Positions 8,767 through 18,146 are shown, counted from the stretch's first letter. The stretch is DNA of 64,000 bases from Streptomyces fragilis (GCF_003112515.1 NZ_BEVZ01000002.1:1116001-1180000); one strand, 5' to 3'. Program-made: numbers and translations. Notes: generated by a model not told the origin, from the sequence alone.

Positions 8767-9513
8767 CTAGGGGTTGACGAAGGACCCGAGGAGGCGCCGG
8801 CCCTCCTCGACCGCGGCCCGGGCGCTCTCCAGGGGCCGGACCTCGGCGTCCTTGAACACCAGGTAGGTCACCCCCGAGTGCGCGCCGCCGCCCACCGGGT
8901 GGGGGTCGAGCCCGAGGGCCTTCGCCGCGGCGTAGGAGGCCTCGCCGATGATGCCGGCGGGGCCGAGGTCCCCGACCACCGCGTAGGCGATCCGGTCCCC
9001 GTGGAGCAGCACCACCGGGTCCCCGGCGTCCACCCCCGCCGTGGCGTGGTCCCACGCCCTGCCGGGCTCCGGCACCACCACGTACGGCAGCCGGTCGGCA
9101 CGCAGCGGCATTCCGTCGGCCTGGTGGAAGGCGGTGTCGGGGCGGAAGTAGGGGTCGGTCCGCTCGTTGCAGAGCCTGGTGCGCAGCCCGTCGCAGTCGA
9201 CGTCGAGGTCGGCGGTCCAGTGAACCACGTCGCCCTGGGCGCAGACCGGCACCTCGGGGCGGCGGCCCTCGTCGGTGCGGAAGGCGCCTCGGGAGACGCG
9301 GTGACAGGTCTTCAGCCTGTCCCGCACCGTCCACGCGGTCACCGGGAGGTCGACGACCCGCACCGTGCGGCCGTCGGGCGGCGCCCCGGGCCGGGCGCGC
9401 GGCACCCCGGCCCCGGGGTCGTAGGCCGCGCCGGCGACGCCCGCCGGGAGCAGCGCGGCTGACAGGAGGGCCACGCCGAGGAACGCCGTACGGGTCGGGC
9501 TGCTGATACGCAC
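8767..9513 (-). CDS. Secreted GH75-family chitosanase
   Basis: The 248-residue protein starts with a signal peptide (hydrophobic FLGVALLSAALLPAGVAGA after a basic start). The core contains VVHWTADLDVDCDG (about 109-122), PYVVVPEPG, GDRIAYAVVGDLGPAGIIGEAS and HSGVTYLVF, which fits glycoside hydrolase family 75. These enzymes hydrolyse chitosan outside the cell, using an Asp and a Glu; ADLDVDCDG and IIGEAS are the likely sites. GTG 9513 is preferred because it gives a complete signal peptide. Nothing nearby is obviously co-regulated. Confidence 0.82.
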   Translation of the reverse strand: MRISSPTRTAFLGVALLSAALLPAGVAGAAYDPGAGVPRARPGAPPDGRTVRVVDLPVTAWTVRDRLKTCHRVSRGAFRTDEGRRPEVPVCAQGDVVHWTADLDVDCDGLRTRLCNERTDPYFRPDTAFHQADGMPLRADRLPYVVVPEPGRAWDHATAGVDAGDPVVLLHGDRIAYAVVGDLGPAGIIGEASYAAAKALGLDPHPVGGGAHSGVTYLVFKDAEVRPLESARAAVEEGRRLLGSFVNP

Positions 9514-9621
9514 TGCTGCGGAACCCTCTTTCTCCGGGCCCTGCGGGCCGATCGGGTCAGCGGGGGAAGCAGTCGGGCGGCCGTCCCGGGGCCGGAGGGC
9601 GGCCCCGGGCGGCGCGCACCG

Positions 9622-10458
9622 TCAGACCATGTCGAAGGTGGCGGGGTCCGCGCCGGTGCGCCGGCCCTCGTCCAGTGCCCGGACCGCGGCCAGGTCCTCC
9701 TCGTCCAGGGAGAAGTCGAAGACCTCGAAGTTCTCCTTGATCCGGGACGGCGTGGCCGACTTCGGGATCACGATGTTGCCCGTCTGCAGGTGCCAGCGCA
9801 GCACCACCTGGGCGGGCGTGCGGCCGTGCTTGCGGGCGATCGCGGCGATCGCCGGCACCTCGAGGAGGCCCTTGCCGGCGCCCAGCGGCGACCAGGCCTC
9901 CGTGGCGATGCCGAGCCCGGCGTGGAACTCGCGCGCCTCGGATTGCTGCAGACGGGGGTGCAGCTCGATCTGGTTGACCGCCGGGACCACCGAGGTGGCC
10001 TCCATCAGCGTGCGCAGGTGCTCGGGGAGGAAGTTGGAGACGCCGACGGCCCGGATCAGGCCCTCGGCGTGCAGCTTCTCGAACGCCTTCCAGGTCTCCA
10101 CGTAGGTGCCCCGCTTCGGCAGCGGCCAGTGGATCAGGTACAGGTCCACGTAGTCCAGGCCGAGCTTCTTCAGCGAGGTGTCGAAGGCGCGCAGGGTGGA
10201 GTCGTAGCCCTGGTCGCTGTTCCAGAGCTTGGTGGTGACGAAGACCTCCTCACGGGGCAGGCCGGAGGCGGCCACGGCCCTGCCCGTGCCCCGCTCGTTG
10301 CCGTAGGCGGCCGCCGTGTCGATGCTGCGGTAGCCGGCCTCCAGGGCGGCGGCCACCGCGCGCTCCGCCTCGTCGTCCGGGATCTGCCAGACCCCGAACC
10401 CCAGCTGGGGCATCTCCACACCGTTGTTCAGGACGACCGGGGGGACCTTGCTGCTCAC
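9622..10458 (-). CDS. Aldo/keto reductase
   Basis: The 278-residue protein has the full catalytic tetrad of the AKR superfamily: Asp in SIDTAAAYGNE, Tyr in the same block, Lys in FVTTKLWN and His in YLIHWPLP. The NADPH-binding C-terminal motif is VIPKSATPSRIKEN. It resembles the AKR5-type 2,5-diketo-D-gluconate reductase group that reduces small aldehydes and ketones. GTG 10458 (VSSKVPPVVLNNG) is chosen because GAAGGA lies ten bases upstream and the family usually starts there; a longer open frame exists upstream but is Arg-rich and unconserved. Confidence 0.92.
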   Translation of the reverse strand: MSSKVPPVVLNNGVEMPQLGFGVWQIPDDEAERAVAAALEAGYRSIDTAAAYGNERGTGRAVAASGLPREEVFVTTKLWNSDQGYDSTLRAFDTSLKKLGLDYVDLYLIHWPLPKRGTYVETWKAFEKLHAEGLIRAVGVSNFLPEHLRTLMEATSVVPAVNQIELHPRLQQSEAREFHAGLGIATEAWSPLGAGKGLLEVPAIAAIARKHGRTPAQVVLRWHLQTGNIVIPKSATPSRIKENFEVFDFSLDEEDLAAVRALDEGRRTGADPATFDMV

Positions 10459-10574
10459 GCGCTCTCGATCCTTCGTTGGACGGACAATGCATCCCATCCT
10501 CAACGATGCGCGGGCGCGCCGCATTCCGGGGGCGGCGGACGGGTCCCGTCGGCCGGCCGGCGGCCGTCCGCCCG

Positions 10575-12431
10575 TCAACTCCGGTACAGCGCCTCCACCT
10601 CGGCCTGGTACGCCTTCTCGATGGCCTTGCGCTTGAGCTTCAGGGAGGGCGTCAGCAGTCCCTGCTCCTCGGTGAAGGGCTGGGCGAGGATGCGGAAGGT
10701 GCGGATCGACTCGGCCTGCGAGACCAGGCTGTTGGCGGCCTGCACGGCGCGCCGCACCTCCATCTCCAGGGCGGGGTCGCGCACCAGTTCGGAGGCGGTC
10801 AGGGGCGGTTTGTCACGCATCTGGAGCCAGTGCTCGACGGCCTCCTGGTCGAGGGTGACCAGTGCCGCGATGTACGGGCGGTCGTCGCCCACCACCAGGC
10901 ACTGCGCGACCAGCGGATGGTCGCGGACCCGCTCCTCCAGCATCACCGGGGAGACGCTCTTGCCGCCGGAGGTCACCAGGATCTCCTTCTTGCGGCCCGT
11001 GATGTGCAGGTAGCCGTCCTCGTCCAGCCGGCCGATGTCGCCGGTGGCCAGCCAGCCGCCGCGCAGCACCTCCTCGGTGGCCCGGGGGTCGTTCAGGTAG
11101 CCGTGGAAGAGGATGTCGCCGGCCAGCCAGATCTCGCCGTCGTCCGCGATGTGCACGGTGACGCCGGGGATCGGCGGGCCGACCGTGCCGGAGCGGACCC
11201 GGTCGGGCGGGTTGGCGGTGGCCGCGGCGGTGGTCTCCGTCAGGCCGTACCCCTCGAAGACGCGCACCCCCGCCCCGGCGAAGAACAGGGACAGCCGGCG
11301 GTCCATCCCGGAGCCGCCCGTCATGGCGTGCCGCACCCGGCCGCCGAGCGCCTGACGCACCTTGCCGTACACCAGCTTGTCGAAGAACTGGTGCTGCATC
11401 CGCAGCGCGGCCGACGGACCGGGTCCCCGGTCCCAGTCCCTCTCCTCCACCGCCTCCGCGTACCGCACGGCCACCTCGACGGCCTTGTCGAAGGCGGCCC
11501 CCTTCCCGAAGCGTTCCGCCTTGCGGCGGGCCGCCTGGAAGATCTTCTCGAAGATGTACGGCACCGCCAGCACGAAGGAGGGCTGGAAGGACGCGAAGTC
11601 CGCCATCAGCACGGCGGCGTTCAGCTCGGGCTGGTGCCCCAGCCGCACCCCGTGCCGGATGGCCGCCACCTCCACCATCCGGCCGAACACGTGGGCCAGC
11701 GGGAGGAAGAGGAGGGTGGACGCCTCGTCGCCCGGGCGGGAGCGGAAGACCGGCTCCCAGCGGCCCACCATGGTGTCCGCCTCGGCCATGAAGTTGCCGT
11801 GGGTGAGGACGCAGCCCTTGGGGCGGCCGGTGGTGCCCGAGGTGTAGATGACCGTCGCCACGGTCTCCGGGGTGACCGCGTTGCGGTGCCGGTGGGCCAC
11901 CTCGTCGTCGAGGTGGGCGCCGGCCGCGGTGAGTTCCTCCACCGCGCCCGCGTCCATCTGCCACAGGCGGCGCAGGCTCGGCGCGCGGTCGATCACCGTG
12001 GCCACCGTCATCGCGTGGTCCTCGTGCTCCACGACGGCCGCGGTGACCTCGGCGTCCTGGAACATCCAGGCGACCTGCTCGGCCGCGGACGTCGGGTAGA
12101 CCGGCACCACCTGGGCGCCGACCGTCCACAGCGCGAAGTCGAAGAGCGTCCACTCGTAGCGGGTGCGGGCCATCACGGCCACCCGGTCGCCGAACCGGAC
12201 GCCCTCGGCTATCAGGCCCTTGGCGAGGGCCAGCACCTGGTCGCGGAACTCGGCCGCGGTGACGTCCTGCCAGTCGCCGGAGCGGGTCCTGCGGGTGACC
12301 ACCACGCGGTCCGGTTCCGTCAGGGCGCGCCGGAAGACGGTGTCGGCCAGGCCGCCGACGGGCGGTGTCCCCGCCAGCGGCGGGTTGTAGTACTCACGCA
12401 AGGCCGATCCCCGCTTCCGTGCCCTGGTCAC
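10575..12431 (-). CDS. Long-chain fatty acid--CoA ligase (AMP-forming)
   Basis: The roughly 618-residue protein has the adenylate-forming core: P-loop YTSGTTGRPKGCVLTHGNF, then GYGLTETTAAATANPP (A5-like), WLATGDIGRLDEDGYLHITGRKKEI (A7/A8) and the C-terminal catalytic Lys region LTPSLKLKRKAI (A10). The length and the SWxPLPLAH-like element LLFLPLAHVFGRMVE match the FadD15/LACS group that makes acyl-CoA from long-chain fatty acids with ATP. The start is uncertain: GTG 12431, or TTG near 12401, which would begin REYYNPPLA like many relatives. It stands alone downstream of an intergenic gap. Confidence 0.9.
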   Translation of the reverse strand: MTRARKRGSALREYYNPPLAGTPPVGGLADTVFRRALTEPDRVVVTRRTRSGDWQDVTAAEFRDQVLALAKGLIAEGVRFGDRVAVMARTRYEWTLFDFALWTVGAQVVPVYPTSAAEQVAWMFQDAEVTAAVVEHEDHAMTVATVIDRAPSLRRLWQMDAGAVEELTAAGAHLDDEVAHRHRNAVTPETVATVIYTSGTTGRPKGCVLTHGNFMAEADTMVGRWEPVFRSRPGDEASTLLFLPLAHVFGRMVEVAAIRHGVRLGHQPELNAAVLMADFASFQPSFVLAVPYIFEKIFQAARRKAERFGKGAAFDKAVEVAVRYAEAVEERDWDRGPGPSAALRMQHQFFDKLVYGKVRQALGGRVRHAMTGGSGMDRRLSLFFAGAGVRVFEGYGLTETTAAATANPPDRVRSGTVGPPIPGVTVHIADDGEIWLAGDILFHGYLNDPRATEEVLRGGWLATGDIGRLDEDGYLHITGRKKEILVTSGGKSVSPVMLEERVRDHPLVAQCLVVGDDRPYIAALVTLDQEAVEHWLQMRDKPPLTASELVRDPALEMEVRRAVQAANSLVSQAESIRTFRILAQPFTEEQGLLTPSLKLKRKAIEKAYQAEVEALYRS

Positions 12432-12776
12432 GCGCTCTGGTCACGCGCCGTGAACCGGTTCCCCCGGCGCGTGAAACTACCTCACCCGGCGGTCGGCCGG
12501 GAGGGGGTCCGGTGACCGCGGGCGGCCGGAAGGCGCCGGTGCGGGCGGAGCGAATGGGGTGAAGGGGGGTATGGCGGCCACCTGGACCTACGCGGGCGTA
12601 ACTTCTGTGCGCGGGTCTTTACGGAACCCCCGCGGGCCGGTCACCGGGTCGCGCGTGTCGTGTTCACGACGCGCGTGACGGGGGCGGCACGCACGGGGCG
12701 CTCCCCGCTTCACGGGCAGCGCGCGGAGGCGCCCCGCAGTTCGGGGACGCCCCGCGGTTCAGGGGCGGCCCGCGGT
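12432..12776. other. Intergenic gap with short GC-rich direct repeats
   Basis: These 345 bases separate the acyl-CoA ligase start from the LysR stop, both on the minus strand. The part near 12730-12790 repeats the phrase CGCGGTTCAGGGGC with small changes. No gene is supported here. It should hold the ligase promoter. Confidence 0.4.
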
Positions 12777-13646
12777 TCAGGGGCGCCCGCGGTGCAGGCG
12801 TTCGCCTCCGGCGAGGACCGCCGCGGCCAGCGCTTGGGCGGCGCCGCGGGCCGGGCCCGGCCGGTGGCCGTGCAGCAGGACGAAGTCCACCCGGCCCAGC
12901 TCCGGCAGCCCCGCGCGGTCCGGCACCCGCACCAGCCCCGGCGGGATCAGGCCACGGGAGTGCGGCATCACCCCCAGGCCGGCGCGGGCCGCGGCGATCA
13001 GGCCGTTGAGGCTTCCGCTGGTGCAGGCGATCCGCCAGGCGCGCCGCTGCCCCTCCAGCGCCTCCAGGGCGAGCGCGCGGGTGATGCCCGGCGGCGGGTA
13101 GACGATCAACGGCACCGGGCGCTCCGGGTCCAGCCGCAGCCGCTCCGCGCCGATCCACACCAGCCGGTCCTGCCGCACCAGCTGCCCGCGCGGGTCGTGC
13201 GGCCGCCGCTTGGCCAGCACCAGGTCCAGCTTTCCCGCCGCCAGCCGCTCGTGGAGCGTGCCGGAGAGCTCGACGGTCAGCTCCAGGTCCACCTCGGGGT
13301 GGTCGTAGCGGAACCCCTCCAGGATCTCCGGCAGCCGGGTCAGCACGAAGTCCTCCGACGCCCCGAACCGGAGCCGGCCGCGGGGGCGCTCACCGGAGAA
13401 GAACGACGCCGCCTGCTCGTGCACCTCCAGGATCCGGCGCGCGAACCCCAGCATCGCCTCGCCGTCCTCGGTGAGCTCCACCGAGTGGGTGTCCCGGACG
13501 AACAGCGGCCGGCCGGCGGCGTCCTCCAGACGGCGCACGTGCTGACTGACCGTCGACTGGCGCACCCCGAGGCGGTGCGCGGCCCGGGTGAAGCTCAGCG
13601 TCTGCGCCACCGCGAGGAAGGTCCGCAGATGGGAGGGGTCGTACAT
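12777..13646 (-). CDS. LysR-family transcriptional regulator
   Basis: The 289-residue regulator begins with a typical LTTR winged helix-turn-helix (MYDPSHLRTFLAVAQTLSFTRAAHRLGVRQSTVSQHVRRLE). A type 2 periplasmic-binding-like effector domain starts near RGRLRFGASEDFV (about 95). It lies divergent from the bile-acid-type symporter gene, with 175 bases between the two starts, so it probably controls that transporter and itself. ATG 13646 aligns with the family's usual start; there is little Shine-Dalgarno signal, so the mRNA may be leaderless. Confidence 0.9.
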   Translation of the reverse strand: MYDPSHLRTFLAVAQTLSFTRAAHRLGVRQSTVSQHVRRLEDAAGRPLFVRDTHSVELTEDGEAMLGFARRILEVHEQAASFFSGERPRGRLRFGASEDFVLTRLPEILEGFRYDHPEVDLELTVELSGTLHERLAAGKLDLVLAKRRPHDPRGQLVRQDRLVWIGAERLRLDPERPVPLIVYPPPGITRALALEALEGQRRAWRIACTSGSLNGLIAAARAGLGVMPHSRGLIPPGLVRVPDRAGLPELGRVDFVLLHGHRPGPARGAAQALAAAVLAGGERLHRGRP

Positions 13647-13821
13647 GAGAGGAACCCTAACGGCGGACCGGTCGTCGGTCATCACGGGGCGCGATCACAG
13701 TGAGAGCGGTATGCCGGATTCCCGATCACGACGGGAGGGTGGACGATGGAGAAGGCGCACGTCACGACTTTGTGCCGTGCCCCGCCCCCCGCCCCCTGGA
13801 ACCCCGGAGCACTGGAACACC

Positions 13822-14844
13822 GTGAAACGCCCGCAGTGGCCGCGCTGGATGCCGGTCGACCCCTACATCGTGCTGCTGCTGGCGACCATGGGGGTGGCGG
13901 CGCTGCTCCCGGCGCGGGGAGCGGCCGCGGAAGGGGTCTCCTGGCTGGCGACGGCCGCGGTGGCGTTCCTCTTCTTCCTCTACGGAGCGCGGCTGTCCAC
14001 CCGCGAGGCGCTGGACGGCCTGCGCCACTGGCGGCTCCACCTGACCATCCTGGGCTGCACGTTCGTGCTCTTCCCGCTGCTCGGACTGGCCGGCCAGGCG
14101 CTGGTCCCGGTCCTCCTCGACGACACCCTCTACCGGGGGCTGCTCTTCCTCACCCTGGTGCCGTCCACCATCCAGTCGTCCATCGCCTTCACCTCCATCG
14201 CACGGGGCAACGTGCCCGTGGCGATCTGCGCCGGCTCCTTCTCCTCCCTCGCCGGCATCGTCGTCACCCCCCTGCTGGCGGCGCTGCTGCTCGGGGGCGG
14301 GATCGGGGGAGGGGGCGGGTTCTCCACGGACGCGGTGCTGCGGATCGTGCTGCAGCTGCTCGTGCCGTTCCTCGCCGGGCAGCTGCTGCGGCGCTGGATC
14401 GGCGAGCTGGTGCTGCGGCACCGGCGGCTGCTGTCCCTCGTCGACCGGGGGGCGATCCTGCTGGTCGTCTACTCCGCCTTCAGCGAGGGCATGGTGCGGG
14501 GCGTCTGGGGCCAGGTGAGCGTGGTCCGGCTGCTGGAACTGATCGGGGTCGAGGCGGTGCTGCTCGCCGTGGTGCTGGCGGTCACCTGGTACGGCTCCAA
14601 GGCGCTCCGGTTCGACCGGGGGGACCGGGTGGCGATCCAGTTCGCCGGCTCGACGAAGTCGCTGGCGGCGGGGCTGCCGATGGCGAGCGTGCTGTTCGGG
14701 GCGGAGGCGTCCCTCGCGGTGCTGCCGCTGATGCTGTTCCACCAGATGCAGCTGATGGTCGCCGCGGTCGTCGCCCGCCGCCGCGAACGGGACCCCGCCC
14801 CCGCCGGGGACCCCCTCCGGCACGCCGCCACGGACCACCGGTAG
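13822..14844 (+). CDS. Bile acid:sodium symporter (SBF/BASS-like) family transporter
   Basis: The 340-residue protein has about nine or ten hydrophobic segments from residue 10 to 325. The motifs LTLVPSTIQSSIAFTSIARGNVPVAICAGSFSS and IQFAGSTKSLAAGLPMASVLF are the two crossing-helix regions of the SBF-like branch (PF13593-type). Relatives import organic anions with sodium. GTG 13822 is chosen because GGAG lies about 12 bases upstream and the first helix follows directly. It is divergent from the LysR gene, which points to induction by a small organic acid. Confidence 0.85.
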   Translation: MKRPQWPRWMPVDPYIVLLLATMGVAALLPARGAAAEGVSWLATAAVAFLFFLYGARLSTREALDGLRHWRLHLTILGCTFVLFPLLGLAGQALVPVLLDDTLYRGLLFLTLVPSTIQSSIAFTSIARGNVPVAICAGSFSSLAGIVVTPLLAALLLGGGIGGGGGFSTDAVLRIVLQLLVPFLAGQLLRRWIGELVLRHRRLLSLVDRGAILLVVYSAFSEGMVRGVWGQVSVVRLLELIGVEAVLLAVVLAVTWYGSKALRFDRGDRVAIQFAGSTKSLAAGLPMASVLFGAEASLAVLPLMLFHQMQLMVAAVVARRRERDPAPAGDPLRHAATDHR

Positions 14845-14859
14845 CGGGGCCCGGCCCGG

Positions 14860-15324
14860 CTACCGGGCCGGCATGCGCTCCACCGTGGAGACCCGGACGT
14901 CGGCGATCGACTTCAGCGGGCCGTTCTCGATCTCGGACGCGAGCGGGGCGGTGTCCCCCCGCTTCGTCCTCCCCGGCCCCAGCCCGTCCGCCGTCACCCC
15001 GGTCGAGCCGAGGACGTCGCCGTCCGCGTCAAGGAACTCGAAGCCGACGAAGTAGTGCGCGGCGTCCTTGCCGCCGTTGGTGATCTCGTACCTCACCACG
15101 TACGAGCCCGGGCCCCACGTCGCGTGGTCCTCGAAGCCCGACTCCAGGATCCTCGCGTCGCGGGGGGAGACGCCGTCCGCGCCCGGAACGGTCCCCGGCC
15201 GCGCGTCCGCCCCCGCCCGGATCCCCTTCGCGGTGCCGGTGTCCTCCGCGGCTCCGCAGCCGGCGACCAGGCCCGCGGCCACGACCAGGCCGACGACGGC
15301 GACGGGAACTCTTCCTCTGCGCAT
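14860..15324 (-). CDS. Small secreted lipoprotein
   Basis: The 154-residue protein has a lipoprotein signal: basic MRRGR, a hydrophobic core and the lipobox LVAGC (Cys23). The mature part (SYVVRYEITNGGKDAAHYFVGFEFLDADGDVLGS, then GLGPGRTKRGDT) resembles FxLYD/DUF4352-like immunoglobulin-fold domains, which hold a conserved tyrosine or phenylalanine and a hydrophobic strand set. Function is unknown. ATG 15324 follows AGGAGAGG. The gene is convergent with the symporter, 15 bases away. Confidence 0.8.
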   Translation of the reverse strand: MRRGRVPVAVVGLVVAAGLVAGCGAAEDTGTAKGIRAGADARPGTVPGADGVSPRDARILESGFEDHATWGPGSYVVRYEITNGGKDAAHYFVGFEFLDADGDVLGSTGVTADGLGPGRTKRGDTAPLASEIENGPLKSIADVRVSTVERMPAR

Positions 15325-15486
15325 GGCACCTCTCCTGAGCGGACGGCCGGAACGCCCGGAACCTAGCGACCCGCCCCGGCCGACGCACGCAGCGACATGC
15401 CGAGTCGCCCGCACGGGCCACACCTCGACCACCTGACCGATACACGGCGGGGTCACCCCCCGCCGTGAGTCGGGAGGAACGGGACG

Positions 15487-16344
15487 TCAGGCCCGCGCGG
15501 CGGCCGGGGCCGTGAGGGCGATCCGCTCCTCGCCCGCGTAGACGTTCATGGAGGCTCCCCGCAGGAACCCCACCAGCGTGAGCCCCGTCTCCGCCGCGAG
15601 GTCCACGGCGAGCGAGGACGGCGCGGACACCGCCGCCAGCACCGGTATCCCCGCCATCACCGCCTTCTGCGCGAGCTCGAAGGACGCCCGCCCCGACACC
15701 ATCAGCACGGTCCGCGACAGGGGCAGCGCGTCGTTCTGCAGGGCCCGCCCGACCAGCTTGTCCACCGCGTTGTGCCGCCCCACGTCCTCCCGGACGTCCA
15801 GCAGCTCCCCGGTCTCGGAGAACAGCGCCGCCGCGTGCAGCCCGCCGGTGCGGTCGAACACCCGCTGAGCCTCCCGCAGCCGCTCCGGCAACAGGGACAG
15901 CAGCGCCGGCTCCAGCGACATGCCCGGCCCGTCCCCGTCGTCGATCGCCCAGCGCGCCGTCGTGCGCACCGCGTCCAGACTCGCCTTGCCGCACAGCCCG
16001 CACGAGGAGGTCGTGTAGACGTTGCGCTCCAGGGTGATGTCCGGCATCACGACCCCGGGGGCGGTCCGCACGTCGACCACGTTGTACGTGTTGGACCCGT
16101 CGGCCGTCGCCCCCGCGCAGTACACGATGTTGCGCAGCTCCGCCGCCGAGCCCAGCACCCCCTCACTGACCAGGAACCCGGCGGCGAGCGCGAAGTCGTC
16201 GCCGGGCGTGCGCATGGTGATGGCCAGCGGCTTGCCGTTGAGCCGGATCTCCAGAGGCTCCTCGGCGACGAGCGTGTCCGGACGGGCGGAGACCACCCCG
16301 TCCCGGATCCGGATCACCTTGCGTCGTTCCGTGACTCGTCCCAT
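15487..16344 (-). CDS. fdhD: Formate dehydrogenase accessory sulfurtransferase FdhD
   Basis: The 285-residue protein shows the FdhD hallmarks: EEPLEIRLNGKPLAITMRTPGDDFALAAGFLVSEG near the start, the Cys loop SSCGLCGKAS at about residue 110, and DVREDVGRHNAVDKLVG plus SGRASFELAQKA in the second half. FdhD transfers sulfur from the cysteine desulfurase to the molybdenum bis-guanylyl cofactor, which formate dehydrogenase needs. The sequence is complete and looks functional. It is divergent from an OFA-family transporter, consistent with formate use, although no formate dehydrogenase gene lies in the window. Confidence 0.95.
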   Translation of the reverse strand: MGRVTERRKVIRIRDGVVSARPDTLVAEEPLEIRLNGKPLAITMRTPGDDFALAAGFLVSEGVLGSAAELRNIVYCAGATADGSNTYNVVDVRTAPGVVMPDITLERNVYTTSSCGLCGKASLDAVRTTARWAIDDGDGPGMSLEPALLSLLPERLREAQRVFDRTGGLHAAALFSETGELLDVREDVGRHNAVDKLVGRALQNDALPLSRTVLMVSGRASFELAQKAVMAGIPVLAAVSAPSSLAVDLAAETGLTLVGFLRGASMNVYAGEERIALTAPAAARA

Positions 16345-16692
16345 AACCCTGTCAGCCCCGGTTCTGTACGTGCTGGTGGCCGAAGCGGCCCTTGCTGCGG
16401 AGACTGCCGCGGGTCACCGGGCCGGGTCGTCGTCCGGCGAGGTGACCTCGGCGCTCTCATTGTCCTGAACGCGCAGGGCGAGGTCGCACCCTGCTCCCCG
16501 GTGGACGCGGACCATGCGGTGCTCGCCTGCCGGGACTCCTCACCCGTACCCGCTGCGCGCGGGTCGAACGCTCCCGCGGGTGGGTGTCCCCCGTCGGGCA
16601 CCCCGAGGCATGGCGCCTGGCGGTGCGGGAAGAGGAGCGGGGAGCGTCCGGAGTCTTCCCAAGCAGGTAAGCGGTACCTAGGGTTCCGGATC
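16345..16692. other. Divergent intergenic region fdhD / OFA transporter
   Basis: These 348 bases carry the promoters of the two divergent genes. I see no convincing gene, RNA or palindrome. Short open frames here are GC-composition artefacts. Confidence 0.4.
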
Positions 16693-18009
16693 ATGAGTCC
16701 ACCGGTAGCACCGCCGGGATGGAGCCGCTGGCTCGTGCCCCCGGCCGCCCTCTCCGTCCACCTGTCCATAGGCCAGGCCTACGCCTGGAGCGTCTTCAAG
16801 GCGCCCCTGGAGTCCTCGCTCGACATCAGCGGCACGCTGAGCGCGCTCCCCTTCCAGCTGGGCATCGTGATGCTGGGCCTGTCCGCGGCCTTCGGCGGAA
16901 CCCTCGTCGAACGCAACGGCCCGCGCTGGGCGATGACGGTCGCCCTGGTGTGCTTCTCCTCGGGCTTCCTGCTCTCCGCCCTCGGCGCGTACACCGGGCA
17001 GTACTGGCTGATCGTCCTCGGCTACGGCTTCGTCGGCGGCATCGGCCTCGGCATCGGCTACATCTCGCCGGTCTCCACCCTGATCAAGTGGTTCCCGGAC
17101 CGGCCGGGCATGGCCACCGGCATCGCCATCATGGGCTTCGGCGGCGGCGCGCTGATCGCCTCGCCCTGGTCCACCCGGATGCTGGAGTCGTTCGGCTCCG
17201 ACTCCTCCGGCATCGCCACCGCCTTCCTGGTCCACGGCCTGGTCTACGCGCTGTTCATGTCGCTCGGCGTGCTGCTGATCCGCGTGCCGAGGCCCGCGGA
17301 GGGCGGCGCCGCCGAGGACGCCACGGCCGGCGTCGGCGGGGTCCAGGTGTCCGCGCGCGACGCCGTGCGCACACCGCAGTTCTGGCTGCTGTGGCTGGTG
17401 CTCGTCATGAACGTCACCGCGGGCATCGGCATCCTGGAGAAGGCCGCGCCGATGATCACCGACTTCTTCGCCGGCTCCTCGACGCCGGTGTCGGTCTCGG
17501 CCGCCGCCGGGTTCGTGGCGCTGCTCTCGGCGGCCAACATGGCGGGCCGGATCGGCTGGTCCTCGACCTCCGACCTGATCGGACGCAAGAACGTCTACCG
17601 CGTCTACCTCGGCGTCGGCGCGCTGATGTACCTGCTGATCGCGCTGTTCGGGGACGCCTCCAAGCCGCTGTTCGTGCTCTGCGCGCTGGTGATCCTGTCC
17701 TTCTACGGCGGCGGCTTCGCGACCATCCCCGCCTACCTGAAGGACCTGTTCGGCACCTACCAGGTGGGAGCCATCCACGGACGGCTGCTGACCGCCTGGT
17801 CCACCGCGGGCGTCCTCGGCCCGCTGATCGTCAACTGGATCGCCGACCGGCAGCAGGAGGCGGGCAAGGAGGGCCCCGAACTGTACGGGACCTCGCTGTT
17901 CATCATGATCGGGCTGCTGGTCGTCGGCTTCGTCGCCAACGAGCTGGTGCGGCCGGTGCACGCGAAGTACCACGTGAAGGAGGGCGTCCATGTCCCCGAA
18001 CCCGCCTGA
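16693..18009 (+). CDS. OFA-family MFS transporter (oxalate/formate antiporter-like)
   Basis: The 438-residue protein has about 12 hydrophobic segments with OFA family signatures: SIGQAYAWSVFKAPLE in helix 1, GGIGLGIGYISPVSTLIKWFPDRPGMATGIAIMGFGGGA in the helix 4-5 region, and GGGFATIPAYLKDLFG in the second half. OxlT exchanges oxalate for formate; other family members carry monocarboxylates such as pyruvate or lactate. ATG 16693 is the start of the conserved N terminus; the upstream open frame is not family-like. The stop overlaps the start of the 43-residue protein, and fdhD is divergent. Confidence 0.9.
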   Translation: MSPPVAPPGWSRWLVPPAALSVHLSIGQAYAWSVFKAPLESSLDISGTLSALPFQLGIVMLGLSAAFGGTLVERNGPRWAMTVALVCFSSGFLLSALGAYTGQYWLIVLGYGFVGGIGLGIGYISPVSTLIKWFPDRPGMATGIAIMGFGGGALIASPWSTRMLESFGSDSSGIATAFLVHGLVYALFMSLGVLLIRVPRPAEGGAAEDATAGVGGVQVSARDAVRTPQFWLLWLVLVMNVTAGIGILEKAAPMITDFFAGSSTPVSVSAAAGFVALLSAANMAGRIGWSSTSDLIGRKNVYRVYLGVGALMYLLIALFGDASKPLFVLCALVILSFYGGGFATIPAYLKDLFGTYQVGAIHGRLLTAWSTAGVLGPLIVNWIADRQQEAGKEGPELYGTSLFIMIGLLVVGFVANELVRPVHAKYHVKEGVHVPEPA

Positions 18010-18121
18010 GGGCGCCGGGCGCCGCGGGCTGATCGCCCTCTCCTGGCTGTGGGTCGGGGCGCCGCTCGCCTACGGCCTCTACGAGCTCGTCCGCAAGGCC
18101 ACCCAGCTCTTCACGGGCTGA
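17990..18121 (+). CDS. Small membrane companion protein of the OFA transporter
   Basis: This 43-residue protein overlaps the end of the transporter gene by 20 bases and has an AAGGAGGG ribosome-binding site about eight bases before its ATG. It has one hydrophobic helix (GLIALSWLWVGAPLAYGLYELV) followed by RKATQLF. Comparable small proteins follow OFA-type transporters in other actinobacteria and have been called MFS transporter small subunits. Its location and overlap suggest coupled synthesis and a direct interaction with the transporter. Confidence 0.7.
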   Translation: MSPNPPEGAGRRGLIALSWLWVGAPLAYGLYELVRKATQLFTG

Positions 18122-18146
18122 CCCGGCGCCGGCCGCCGCCCACGGC

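Noticed and set aside
10476..12515. Plus-strand frame of about 680 codons opposite the acyl-CoA ligase
   Set aside because: Gly/Arg/His-rich shadow of the ligase gene on the minus strand.
16678..17991. Minus-strand frame opposite the OFA transporter
   Set aside because: Shadow frame with Gln/Gly/Arg bias; the transporter is certain.
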